From Vreelandella andesensis (lineage in GTDB: Bacteria; Pseudomonadota; Gammaproteobacteria; Pseudomonadales; Halomonadaceae), in assembly GCF_003989795.1 (NCBI RefSeq), contig NZ_RZHG01000015.1, positions 62,001 through 126,000 on the forward strand: a stretch of 64,000 nucleotides of DNA. The letters are read 5' to 3'. The translations under genes were made by a program, and so were the position numbers. Below the pieces are notes generated by a model. The model did not search any database, had not been told where the DNA came from, and saw only the letters and a program-made list of their open reading frames with translations. Positions 31,598-39,492 of this stretch are shown here, in pieces; position 1 is the first letter of the stretch, and the number at the start of each line of letters is the position of its first letter.

Positions 31598-31902
31598 TGA
31601 CCGCTGCCTCGGCAATTAGGCGAATTTGGACGTACACCTTCGCGCGCCTGCCACTCTTTTGGAGTGTACAAATGCAGCGCTAATGCATGTACGGGGCCAG
31701 AAAGTTCATCGGCGAGCAGCGCATAAATCTGCTGGTGACGCTTTACCGGCATCATGCCATCAAAGTTATCGCTAACCAGTGTTACCTTAAAGTGTGTCTC
31801 AGCGTTAGCCGGCACGTTATGCATGTGGCTTTCATTTTCTACATGCAGCACGTCGGGCGTTAACGCCGCTAACTTCTGCTCAATCTGTGTCTGCATCGCC
31901 AT
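31594..31902 (-). CDS. BolA family protein
   Basis: 102 residues from the ATG at 31902, with AAGGAG about nine bases upstream. BolA fold: QIEQKLAALTPDVLHVENES, the conserved HFKVTLVSDNFDG segment, RHQQIYALL and HALALHLYTPKEW. BolA proteins pair with monothiol glutaredoxins in iron-sulfur trafficking and can act as regulators. A stray Cys near the C-terminus (NCRGSGQ) and His in HMHN are candidate cluster ligands. Its stop overlaps the next gene start. Confidence 0.88.
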   Translation of the reverse strand: MAMQTQIEQKLAALTPDVLHVENESHMHNVPANAETHFKVTLVSDNFDGMMPVKRHQQIYALLADELSGPVHALALHLYTPKEWQAREGVRPNSPNCRGSGQ

Positions 31903-31945
31903 GTGTGCTCTCTCCTTCAATCAGCAACCTGTTTATTGTACGCCC

Positions 31946-33349
31946 TTACTTGTTAACAGACGATGCCCGCCGCTCAACGAGCGCGCGCTGGGCAAGCGCA
32001 ACCCTAGAAAGGCTTGCCACCAACGCGAGTAACGTAGTGCCCGCCCCCAGCCATAGCGTTACTTGCACGGGCGAACCCAGCGCTAATGCCGCCCCCACCA
32101 ACGCCACCCCAAACGATTGCCCAACGGTGCGGGTGGTACTCATCACGCCGGACACGTTGGCGCTTCGCTCGGGCGGAAGGCTCCCCATCATTTCACGATT
32201 ATTAGGTGGCTGGAACAGCCCAAACCCGACACCACATAAAGCGGTGCGCCATAGACTACCTGCCACGCCGGTGGATTCATCTACTAACGCTAGCGCCACT
32301 AGCCCTACAATCAACAGCATCAGGCCCGCGCTTGAGAGTAGGCTAGGATTAATCCGGTCAGCTAAACGACCTGCCAGGGGGCCAATAACCATAATCGCTA
32401 ACGGCCATGGAGTGAACAACCACGCTGTTTCCAGCGGCGAGAATCCCATTTGTTCCTGGTAAAAAAACGAGAGCGCGACAAACGATAGCCCCTGACCGAT
32501 AAAGGCCAATCCTGAGGCCGAAACAGCCAGCGTAAAGCGTTTTTCAGCAAATATGCTCAGTGGCAGCAACGGATAAGGCGCGTAGCGCTGGCGTTGAATG
32601 AACAGTATACAGGCGAGTATCGCTATCACCGCCCAGCCCCCGCTTTGCCACAGCGGTGCGGCATGGCCGACGGCATCCATCGCGAGAAAGAAGCTGGCCA
32701 GCATCAGCATGGAAAAAAACGCACCCACTACATCGAAGCTACCCTGGCGTGGTTTGTCTCGTGGCAGCGCGCGACTGGCAAGCCACAATGAGCACACTCC
32801 AAGCGGTACATTGAGTGCGAACAACCAAGGCCAGTCAGCAAACGAGAGGATGATACCGCTCAGCGTTGGTCCTGCCGCGTAGCCACCGGCCACCACTAAT
32901 GCGCTAAGTCCTAATGCGCTCCCCAATAAGCGTGACGGAAAAATTGCCCGATACAGCGACGGGCCGATGGAAAGCGTGGCTGCCGCCCCCAAACCTTGTA
33001 AGGCGCGAAAAACCAGCAGCATTTCTAAATTTCGCGATAGCGCGGCCCCCAGCGCTGCGACGACGAAGATAGACAAGCCGAATAAATAAAGCCTTCTTCG
33101 GGTCACTAGCTCACTAATACCTGCAAATACAAGCAGAAAAGCCGCGCAAACCACTTGGAATACGTTGGTGATCCATACCGCTCTAGAAGCGGAAACATTC
33201 AGATCTGCGGCTATCGTTGGGAGGGCCAAATTAATCATGGTGGTGTCAACCACCGCCATGAGCGTACCGGTGACGAGTGCCAAGACAGCTAACGCACGCG
33301 CTGGCCCTGGCAAGCCGTCGTCGCCTGCGCGAGTTTCAAACAGTCGCAT
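31946..33349 (-). CDS. MFS transporter, DHA2 (14-helix) drug-efflux type
   Basis: 467 residues and about fourteen hydrophobic segments. The N-terminal helix VLALVTGTLMAVVDTTMINL has the D-x-T-x-x-N-x-A-L motif (motif D1) of the EmrB/QacA group; the AVWITNVFQVVCAAFLL and GLGAAATLSIGPSLYRAIFP segments follow. Likely proton-driven export of drugs or metabolites; the substrate cannot be read from sequence. No linked membrane-fusion or regulator gene. Start near 33349 is the ATG of MRLFETRAGDDG; AACTGACC precedes it without a strong Shine-Dalgarno. Confidence 0.85.
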   Translation of the reverse strand: MRLFETRAGDDGLPGPARALAVLALVTGTLMAVVDTTMINLALPTIAADLNVSASRAVWITNVFQVVCAAFLLVFAGISELVTRRRLYLFGLSIFVVAALGAALSRNLEMLLVFRALQGLGAAATLSIGPSLYRAIFPSRLLGSALGLSALVVAGGYAAGPTLSGIILSFADWPWLFALNVPLGVCSLWLASRALPRDKPRQGSFDVVGAFFSMLMLASFFLAMDAVGHAAPLWQSGGWAVIAILACILFIQRQRYAPYPLLPLSIFAEKRFTLAVSASGLAFIGQGLSFVALSFFYQEQMGFSPLETAWLFTPWPLAIMVIGPLAGRLADRINPSLLSSAGLMLLIVGLVALALVDESTGVAGSLWRTALCGVGFGLFQPPNNREMMGSLPPERSANVSGVMSTTRTVGQSFGVALVGAALALGSPVQVTLWLGAGTTLLALVASLSRVALAQRALVERRASSVNK

Positions 33350-33382
33350 GGTGGTCAGTTCCTAAACGTCACCACTAAAAAC

Positions 33383-33405
33383 AATAAAACCGGCCTGAGC
33401 CGGTT
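33383..33405 (-). terminator. terminator after the acidic hypothetical gene
   Basis: AACCGGC and GCCGGTT with a four-base loop, followed on the minus strand by TTATTGTTTTT. It separates the 33437-33823 gene from the MFS gene. Confidence 0.75.
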
Positions 33406-33436
33406 CCACAATTCGCTTACTCAAGACGGCGATGGG

Positions 33437-33823
33437 CTAGTCTTGCTCGTTGTCGAGCAGAAGTGCGTCATCAACATCAGAAATTTCAAGTGCGGTTTCG
33501 TCGTCAAGGTCAATCGCAAGGTAGCTATGCTCAATGCGTAGAAAGTCTTGGAACAGTGACCAATCGAGCTTTTCTGGCCATTGGCGCTCATCCTCTTCCC
33601 AAGCACGCAGCTCGGTCTCCAAGATTTCTGCATAACGCTCACGAACAAACGTTTCTAGCGCTTCGGGCGTATCCATCTCGGGAATGAGGTACACCGTGCT
33701 CTCATGTTCGACGTCGTCCAGGGTCAGGTCGTCGTCTCCCATGGTGGGTTCGAGCGCATTGATCCAGTCCACGAAGATCTGGGTCGGCCTGACACTCAGG
33801 GCAGAGCGATTTAGCAGTTTCAT
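33437..33823 (-). CDS. conserved hypothetical acidic protein
   Basis: 128 residues, no signal or membrane segment, very acidic (ends DDETALEISDVDDALLLD). It starts MKLLNRSALSVRPTQIFVDW, followed by INALEP; an internal stretch TPEALETFVRERYAEILETELRAW is probably helical. Similar short proteins with an NRSA..RP..PF.DW start occur in pseudomonads as I recall, with no known function. AGGAGAATCCC precedes the ATG. Divergent from the yjfI operon with 183 bases between them. Confidence 0.75.
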   Translation of the reverse strand: MKLLNRSALSVRPTQIFVDWINALEPTMGDDDLTLDDVEHESTVYLIPEMDTPEALETFVRERYAEILETELRAWEEDERQWPEKLDWSLFQDFLRIEHSYLAIDLDDETALEISDVDDALLLDNEQD

Positions 33824-33961
33824 GGGATTCTCCTCGCCGTCGAAACGGTGACCATTATGGGTGCTAACGGATTAGTTTTCCATCGGTGCAGACGCAATAT
33901 CAACTCATTCGGTAAAATGCTTAAGAATTTCTTGTTAACTGAACACCGTTAATTACCAGCT

Positions 33962-33976
33962 GGACTGTTACAGTCC
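33962..33976. promoter_or_regulatory. palindrome in the yjfI promoter region, candidate operator
   Basis: GGACTG TTA CAGTCC, perfect six-base arms, 30 bases upstream of the yjfI ATG. It may be an operator or a short mRNA hairpin. I find no clear sigma-54 element (GG-N10-GC) in this gap. Confidence 0.35.
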
Positions 33977-34006
33977 TATGCCAAATAAACCATTAGGATA
34001 CGCTCA

Positions 34007-34414
34007 ATGAATACACAGACACGACTTGAAGCGATTAAACACAGCGTAGAGCAGAACGAACTGAACTGGCCTAATGCTGACATCACCCTCGACCAAGGCA
34101 ACGATTCCCTGGTGTTTACACTCAAGGACTATGGCGACTTACCTGTTACCCTGACGTATTCTGACGAAGAGTGGCTGGTGATGACCGAAGTGGCGCCCAC
34201 CAGCGCGGTTAAGGAAATCAACAGCTTTAACGACGCTTTGTTACGCTTGGGAATGGCTCTACCACTGGTCAGCGTTGGTATCCATACCCTGGGTGAAGAA
34301 GATTACTACGTGGTTTATGGTCAGCTGTTTGCAGATTGCAAGCTCGAAGCCATCAGTGCAGAGGTCGAAGCTTGCGCCCAAGCCGCACTGGAAATTGCCG
34401 ACCTAATCGACTGA
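34007..34414 (+). CDS. yjfI: YjfI family protein (DUF2170)
   Basis: 135-residue soluble protein; matches the DUF2170 type through SLVFTLKDYGDLPVTLTYSD, FNDALLRLGMALPLVSVG and EDYYVVYGQLF. First gene of the PspA-type operon, as yjfI is in E. coli. The molecular function is unknown; the fold looks like a small alpha/beta protein. Acidic overall. AGGA is about ten bases upstream of the ATG. Confidence 0.85.
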   Translation: MNTQTRLEAIKHSVEQNELNWPNADITLDQGNDSLVFTLKDYGDLPVTLTYSDEEWLVMTEVAPTSAVKEINSFNDALLRLGMALPLVSVGIHTLGEEDYYVVYGQLFADCKLEAISAEVEACAQAALEIADLID

Positions 34415-34493
34415 TTGTTAATGTGATTCACTTTCACTCTGCTGTTCGTCCCGCGCCTGAGCGTTGGATAGGTTCGGCTTAAGGAGTTACCCG

Positions 34494-35189
34494 ATGTTAC
34501 TACGTAAAATGTTTACCGCCCTGCGCGGAAAAGCCACTGAAACCGGTGAAGCGATCGTCGATAGCCAGGGGATTCGTATCATGGAACAGGAACTGCGCGA
34601 CGCCAAAACGGCGATGAACAGGGCCAGTGAAGAACTCACTACTATCATGGCCAGGCGCAACCTTGCTGCCAAGGAAGTAGATACACTGTCGGATAAAATG
34701 GCAGAGTATGAGAAAAGTGCCATGGCAGCGCTCGAAAAAGGTGAGCAGAGCCTAGCCGAAGAAGTCGCTGGAGAAATTGCCCGTCTGGAAAGCGAGCGCG
34801 AAATCGCTCAGGCCAATGTCACTCAGTACGATGGCACCATCGAAGCGCTGAAGTCGACGATTGCTAAATCTAAAGGTGAAATCCGCCGCGTCGAGCAGCA
34901 GATGTCTCACGTTAAGGCTACTGAAGCCGCGCAAAAAGCACAGGCTGCCGTCGCCTCTCAGCACGCTGGCCAAAACGCCAGCATGAACAGCGCCGTTGCC
35001 TCCCTTGAACGCATTAAAGAGCGCCAGGCCTTGCAAGCTGAAAAGCTCAAGATCGGCGAAACAATGCAAGCGCAGGATTCCGGTGCCGACCTAGAAGCAC
35101 GTCTTTCCCAGGCGGGTATCGGGAAACAGCAAACCTCAGGAAGCGATGTACTAGCCCGCCTAAAAGCGAAACAAAATGCTGGCAACTGA
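34494..35189 (+). CDS. yjfJ: PspA/IM30 family protein (YjfJ type)
   Basis: 231 residues from ATG 34494 (AAGGAG upstream). Almost entirely helical coiled coil with high Ala/Glu/Lys/Gln. The PspA/Vipp1 family forms ESCRT-III-like oligomers on damaged membranes. The N-terminal helix MLLRKMFTALRGKATE is amphipathic and could insert into lipid; EQELRDAKTAMNRASEEL and the long heptad region follow. The C-terminus (LEARLSQAGIG, SDVLARLKAKQ) is the YjfJ-type tail. The pspBC and pspF partners are absent here; the partners are the yjf genes. Confidence 0.9.
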   Translation: MLLRKMFTALRGKATETGEAIVDSQGIRIMEQELRDAKTAMNRASEELTTIMARRNLAAKEVDTLSDKMAEYEKSAMAALEKGEQSLAEEVAGEIARLESEREIAQANVTQYDGTIEALKSTIAKSKGEIRRVEQQMSHVKATEAAQKAQAAVASQHAGQNASMNSAVASLERIKERQALQAEKLKIGETMQAQDSGADLEARLSQAGIGKQQTSGSDVLARLKAKQNAGN

Positions 35190-35235
35190 GTGCCAGCGTT
35201 AATAAAACTGCCTGAACGCAAGGACGACTGACGCC

Positions 35236-36282
35236 ATGCCAGTGCTACAACAACTATTAAAAGTTTTGAAAGCCTCGACAATTAACGTCAGCTGGACGTT
35301 TCTGTTGTTGCTGGCACTGGTTCATATGACCACCTCGTGGCTGCTCATGGGGCTCACCGGCGAAGAGGTCACAGGTTCACTAGCGTTGTGGCTGTATTTT
35401 TACGTCGTAACAGCGTCCACAGTAGGCTATGGAGACTTCTCACCGTCCTCTACTGCTGGGCAGTTGATCGCTGTGTTTTACTTGATCCCTGGCGGCATTT
35501 CGCTGTTTGCTGCCCTAATCGGTAAGGCAACCATCACGGTGGGCAACTTTTGGAGACAGCAAATGCAAGGCAAAGGCGACTATAGCGATCTTGCTGGTCA
35601 CACGGTGGTGCTTGGCTGGCACGGAGAAACCACTGAAAAGATCATTGATATTCTTAAAGCTGACCGGCAGCTACCTGACGAAATCGTGCTGTGCGTCACG
35701 AAAGATATCAACAACCCGCGCCCAGGAGACCTAAAGTTCGTCAAAGGTGATAGCTTCGCCAATGTGGAACTTCTCAAGCGCGCCGGCGTTGAAAATGCCA
35801 GCCGCATAATTATCTATGATGGCAGCGATGAACGCGTAGCGACCGTAGCGCTTTCCGCCTATAGCCTGAAATCGCCTAGCTGCCACATTGTTGCTCACTG
35901 CGAAAACCCGAATACCGCAGCGATGTTGCGTCGTACCTTACCGGGCATCGAATGCACCGAAGCCATGGCACTGGAAATGTTAGTGCGTTCAGCTACCGAT
36001 GCGGGCATCAGTCGTGTCGTTAATGAGCTACTCGCCGTGAACCATGGTGCCACTCAGTACCAAACGAAGCTGCACGATATTCCTAAAGGCAGTACGTTCG
36101 GCCAATTATTCAGTCAGGCCAAGGAAGCGCATAATGCTACTCTGCTGGGCGTTACCTCCGGCAGTGACGAGGCGAACATGCTCAACCCGCCTTCCACCCG
36201 AGAGCTGAGTGATGGCGATGTGCTCTATTACATGGCCTATGAGCGCCTGACATCGGCACATTTTTCATCACTGCTGGCGTGA
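35236..36282 (+). CDS. RCK-domain potassium channel
   Basis: 348 residues. Two membrane helices (about 17-37 and 73-95) flank a pore helix and the K+ selectivity filter TVGYGD near residue 62. A cytoplasmic TrkA-N/RCK domain follows, beginning HTVVLGWHGETTEKI, a Rossmann-type nucleotide-binding loop, then DELVL-like strands and KGDSFANVELLKRAGVE. A smaller C-terminal domain (~280-348) could be TrkA-C. Likely a ligand-gated tetrameric K+ channel. AAGGA precedes the ATG. The E. coli yjf operon has no channel gene at this place, so this is an insertion into the module. Confidence 0.88.
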   Translation: MPVLQQLLKVLKASTINVSWTFLLLLALVHMTTSWLLMGLTGEEVTGSLALWLYFYVVTASTVGYGDFSPSSTAGQLIAVFYLIPGGISLFAALIGKATITVGNFWRQQMQGKGDYSDLAGHTVVLGWHGETTEKIIDILKADRQLPDEIVLCVTKDINNPRPGDLKFVKGDSFANVELLKRAGVENASRIIIYDGSDERVATVALSAYSLKSPSCHIVAHCENPNTAAMLRRTLPGIECTEAMALEMLVRSATDAGISRVVNELLAVNHGATQYQTKLHDIPKGSTFGQLFSQAKEAHNATLLGVTSGSDEANMLNPPSTRELSDGDVLYYMAYERLTSAHFSSLLA

Positions 36283-36312
36283 CACCCATTCGTTTTGTTG
36301 AGGACCATCACC

Positions 36313-37056
36313 ATGTTTGGTTCACTTAAATCCCTATTTCGTGCCAATAGTAAAAATGTGCAGCAGAAGCATGCTAGCGAAACTGCCCAGCGCTCCAACG
36401 GCTTGCCAGCAGGCATGACCCCAGACGACGTCAATGGCCTGCGGCTTGGCGGTATGGTGTCACTCAATATGCTGTCGCTGAAAGCATTTGATAGCTTGAA
36501 CTTTGATGCCAGTTGGAGTGGCGCGGCGCAAGAAATAGCCGCTGTCGGCGTCGTCGAACTCGGCCAGGGCGAACAACTCGCGCGTTTTTATCTGGAGAAT
36601 GACACCTGGATTCAGGCCTCGATTGCCAACGGTAAGGTGTTTGAATACAAGCTGTTCGATTTCCTGTCGTCACAACACGTTTCTAATCTTGAATTTGATG
36701 GCCTGATCAACCAACCGGATAGCCAGACACCGGCTCACCCACTCGGCCAGAGCAGCTTTACGTTGGAAGCAGACGACGACATCAAAGACGCTCTTAAACG
36801 CTACCAGCGCGTGTGGGGTGCTGAAACCAGTGAATGGTCAGCCCCGGTTGTGCTTGAAGAAACGGTGACCCGCGCCCATGGCGGTGGGGTTTCCCAAGTG
36901 ACACACCACTGCATGCTCTATGAACGCCATGATCAAGCCTCAGAGCGTTTTGAATATATCTTGCTAAGTGCTGAAGCCGATGAACTGGAGGGCAGTTATC
37001 AGTTAGTCACCAGCCTGGGCATCGATATCAGCGCAGTAATAATCGAAGCGCATTAA
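36313..37056 (+). CDS. yjfK: YjfK family protein (DUF2491)
   Basis: 247 residues from ATG 36313 (GAGGA eight bases upstream). The N-terminal ~35 residues are basic and Ser/Asn-rich (MFGSLKSLFRANSKN), then GLRLGGMVSLN, a mostly beta region with QLARFYLENDTWIQ, and a C-terminal domain with MLYERH. It matches the DUF2491 type by position and length. No catalytic motif is recognisable. Probably cytoplasmic or peripheral, acting with the PspA-like protein. Confidence 0.82.
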   Translation: MFGSLKSLFRANSKNVQQKHASETAQRSNGLPAGMTPDDVNGLRLGGMVSLNMLSLKAFDSLNFDASWSGAAQEIAAVGVVELGQGEQLARFYLENDTWIQASIANGKVFEYKLFDFLSSQHVSNLEFDGLINQPDSQTPAHPLGQSSFTLEADDDIKDALKRYQRVWGAETSEWSAPVVLEETVTRAHGGGVSQVTHHCMLYERHDQASERFEYILLSAEADELEGSYQLVTSLGIDISAVIIEAH

Positions 37057-37088
37057 TGACCACCTGCAAAACTCGCTGATGACTATAT

Positions 37089-37151
37089 ACGACTTTCGAT
37101 TCACCACTTACGGCTTTCGATCCACCACTTACGACTTACAATTCACGCCTT
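37089..37151. repeat. three degenerate 21-bp tandem repeats between yjfK and yjfL
   Basis: Units start at 37089, 37110 and 37131, each beginning ACGACTT or ACGGCTT and ending CACCACTT or CACGCCTT. A partial fourth copy (ACAATTGACGACT) runs into the yjfL ribosome-binding site. The 122-base gap holds no open frame. Confidence 0.85.
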
Positions 37152-37178
37152 ACAATTGACGACTAAAAGGAAACGATA

Positions 37179-37601
37179 ATGGGCAATATCGGTATGTACT
37201 TGGCAGGCCTGCCAGCATTTTTCGCCTACCTGATCACCGCCGCCATACTGCTGGTAGCGTTTATGGTCGCCTACAGCAAGATCACCCCGCATCATGAATG
37301 GAAATTAATCCAGGAAGGCAATGCCGCCGCCGCGACCGCCTTTGGCGGCGCCACGTTAGGCTTTACCATACCGCTCTATAGCGCCATGGCGAACAGCGTG
37401 AGTTTCATTGATTTTATTGCCTGGGGCATCATCGCCTTCATCGTGCAGATTGTTACCTTCTTTGCCATCAAGCTGGTGCTAAAAAGCAAAGGGCAGAGCC
37501 TTTCCGGACATATTACCGATGGCCACGTAGCCTACGGCATTTTCGCGGCAACCATCGCTATCGCGGTTGGCCTGCTCAACGCAGCGTCCATGATCTGGTA
37601 A
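37179..37601 (+). CDS. yjfL: YjfL family membrane protein (DUF350)
   Basis: 140 residues, four predicted membrane helices (about 11-30, 47-68, 76-97 and 113-137). DUF350 signature: FGGATLGFTIPLYSAM and a central Gly-rich helix pair. AAAGGA precedes the ATG. Inner-membrane component of the yjf module; function unknown. Confidence 0.88.
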   Translation: MGNIGMYLAGLPAFFAYLITAAILLVAFMVAYSKITPHHEWKLIQEGNAAAATAFGGATLGFTIPLYSAMANSVSFIDFIAWGIIAFIVQIVTFFAIKLVLKSKGQSLSGHITDGHVAYGIFAATIAIAVGLLNAASMIW

Positions 37602-37613
37602 CGGGAGATATCC

Positions 37614-38219
37614 ATGCAATCATCTAACCAGCCACCGCGCCGCAAGCGCAGCTCTCGGCTGACCCTGGCCATAATGGGCGCTGCCGGCACAGCCGCGTTA
37701 GCCGGCTGCGGGCAATCATCCGCGCCGCAAGACACCCTGTCGGATATCAACTTTTCCGAACCCAAGGCTTATCAGAACGTAGATGAGTGCGTAGCGGACG
37801 AACTTTATACCCGAACTGCATGTGAAGCGGCGTTTACCGCAGCCGTTGAATCGGTGCCACGCTTTGACTCATTGGAAGCCTGTGAACAGGTGCATGGCGA
37901 AGGTGCTTGTGAGCCACCGCCTCAATCGGCTCAGCAAGGACAAGGCGGCAGTTGGTTTGGCCCTGCACTAATGGGCTATATAGTCGGCAACATGATGGCC
38001 AACCGCAGTGGCGCGCGGGTACAAAGTCTTTACCAAGAACCTGTCTACCGTACCCGTCAGAATCGCGGTGACTGGAACGCGGCTTCGTCGTCTGCCTCGT
38101 CACGGGTAGACCAACGTAATCAAGCCTTCCGCTCATCGGTTATGCAGTCCAACCAGCGGGCGACTCAACGTTCAGGGTTCGGTTCGCGCTCCAGCGCACG
38201 GGGTGGATTTGGCTCCTGA
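37614..38219 (+). CDS. yjfM: YjfM-like lipoprotein (DUF1190)
   Basis: 201 residues. A basic N-terminus (PPRRKRSSR) and a hydrophobic stretch end in the lipobox LAGC at residues 28-31, so it is probably a lipoprotein with Cys31 as lipid anchor. The mature part has paired Cys (VDECVADELYTRTACEAAF; SLEACEQVHGEGACEPP), as in DUF1190. A glycine stretch and a low-complexity Ser/Arg/Gly tail follow (RGGFGS end). GGGAGA precedes the ATG, 12 bases after yjfL. Confidence 0.85.
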   Translation: MQSSNQPPRRKRSSRLTLAIMGAAGTAALAGCGQSSAPQDTLSDINFSEPKAYQNVDECVADELYTRTACEAAFTAAVESVPRFDSLEACEQVHGEGACEPPPQSAQQGQGGSWFGPALMGYIVGNMMANRSGARVQSLYQEPVYRTRQNRGDWNAASSSASSRVDQRNQAFRSSVMQSNQRATQRSGFGSRSSARGGFGS

Positions 38220-38281
38220 ATCAACCTTAGTTTGCTCAACAACGTCCGACGCACTCACCTGCGCCAGCAAGGAGCCGCTAT

Positions 38282-39469
38282 ATGTTGCGCGTTGCCATCA
38301 CTGAACGCCCTCAATGGCGCGAACTGGCGCACCAGCTAGGGTTTCACTTTCATACCATTGAAGGGGAGCCCTACTGGACCGAAGATGCCTATTACCAGTT
38401 CACATTGGCACAGATCGAGAAGGACATTGAAGACCCTACCGAAGCGCTACACGAGATGTGTATGGATGCCGTTGACCGGGTCTGCCAGTCGGATGCCCTG
38501 CTTCATCAGTTAAACATCCCTGAACAGATGTGGGGCGTTATTCGTGCTTCCTGGCGCAATGGGCAACCCCACCTCTATGGGCGCATGGATTTTGCCTACA
38601 GCGGTAACGGGCCTGCCAAACTGCTGGAACTTAACTACGATACGCCCACTAGCATTTACGAGGCTGGCTTTTTTCAGTGGCTGTGGCTTGAGCAGGTGAT
38701 CGAACAGCGTCTGCTCCCTGCCCACGCCGATCAATTCAATTCGATTCAAGAACGCATGATTGCTGCCCTCGCCCACATTGGGCAGCGCCTTGAACGCGAC
38801 GCCTCAGCCCCACCGGCACTGCATTTCGCATCTATTAAAGCGCATGAAGAAGACCGCGCCACCGTTGCCTACCTGCAGGACTGTGCCATACAGGCAGGGC
38901 TTGACGCCCCCTTTATCCATATCGAAGACATCGGCTATCAACCCAACACCGACCATGGCTGTTTTGTCGACCTGGAAAATCGGCCGATTCGCGCACTGTT
39001 CAAACTCTACCCATGGGAAGAAATGAACGACGATATTTTCGGTGAGCTGATACCCATGATGCAAACCCACTGGTTCGAGCCACCATGGAAAGCCATCCTC
39101 AGCAATAAGGGCATCCTGCCGTTGCTCTGGCAGTGGAATGAAGGCCACCCCAACCTGCTACCCGCGTATTTTGACACCAGTGACGGTACGACGCTGTCGC
39201 CCGGCTGGGTACGCAAACCATTTTTCTCTCGGGAAGGTAGCAACATTGAGCTAATCACCACGGCCGGCCAGTACGAAGCCGTTGATGGCCCCTATACCGA
39301 CAACCCGCGTATTCTACAGGCTTACCACCCTCTGCCGCGCTTTGGCGAACGGCATGCCCTGATCGGCAGTTGGGTAGTCGGTGACAGAGCGTGCGGCATT
39401 GGCATTCGCGAAGACATCGGTCGAATTACCAAAGATTCTAGCTGCTTTGTGCCGCACGCCATTGTCTAA
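38282..39469 (+). CDS. yjfC: glutathionylspermidine synthase-like ATP-grasp ligase (YjfC/YgiC family)
   Basis: 395 residues, close to E. coli YjfC/YgiC (~387). The family fold is ATP-grasp, as in the synthetase domain of Gsp. YGRMDFAYSGNGPAKLLELN carries the conserved Arg and Asn/Glu region, then DTPTSIYEAGFFQW. PWEEMNDDIFGE, WKAILSNKGILPLLW and VRKPFFSREGSNI (phosphate/ATP contacts) follow. No amidase domain is present, so it would only ligate. The natural substrate is unknown; a peptide or polyamine amide bond is the expected product. AAGGAG is before the ATG. Last gene of the operon, convergent with lysS. Confidence 0.9.
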   Translation: MLRVAITERPQWRELAHQLGFHFHTIEGEPYWTEDAYYQFTLAQIEKDIEDPTEALHEMCMDAVDRVCQSDALLHQLNIPEQMWGVIRASWRNGQPHLYGRMDFAYSGNGPAKLLELNYDTPTSIYEAGFFQWLWLEQVIEQRLLPAHADQFNSIQERMIAALAHIGQRLERDASAPPALHFASIKAHEEDRATVAYLQDCAIQAGLDAPFIHIEDIGYQPNTDHGCFVDLENRPIRALFKLYPWEEMNDDIFGELIPMMQTHWFEPPWKAILSNKGILPLLWQWNEGHPNLLPAYFDTSDGTTLSPGWVRKPFFSREGSNIELITTAGQYEAVDGPYTDNPRILQAYHPLPRFGERHALIGSWVVGDRACGIGIREDIGRITKDSSCFVPHAIV

Positions 39470-39492
39470 GGTGTTTCAGCAGGCGAGAAGCG

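Noticed and set aside
37089..37151. Possible CRISPR array
   Set aside because: Units are contiguous without spacers and degenerate; no cas genes in the window. The same applies to the 60868-60942 and 20609-20668 arrays.
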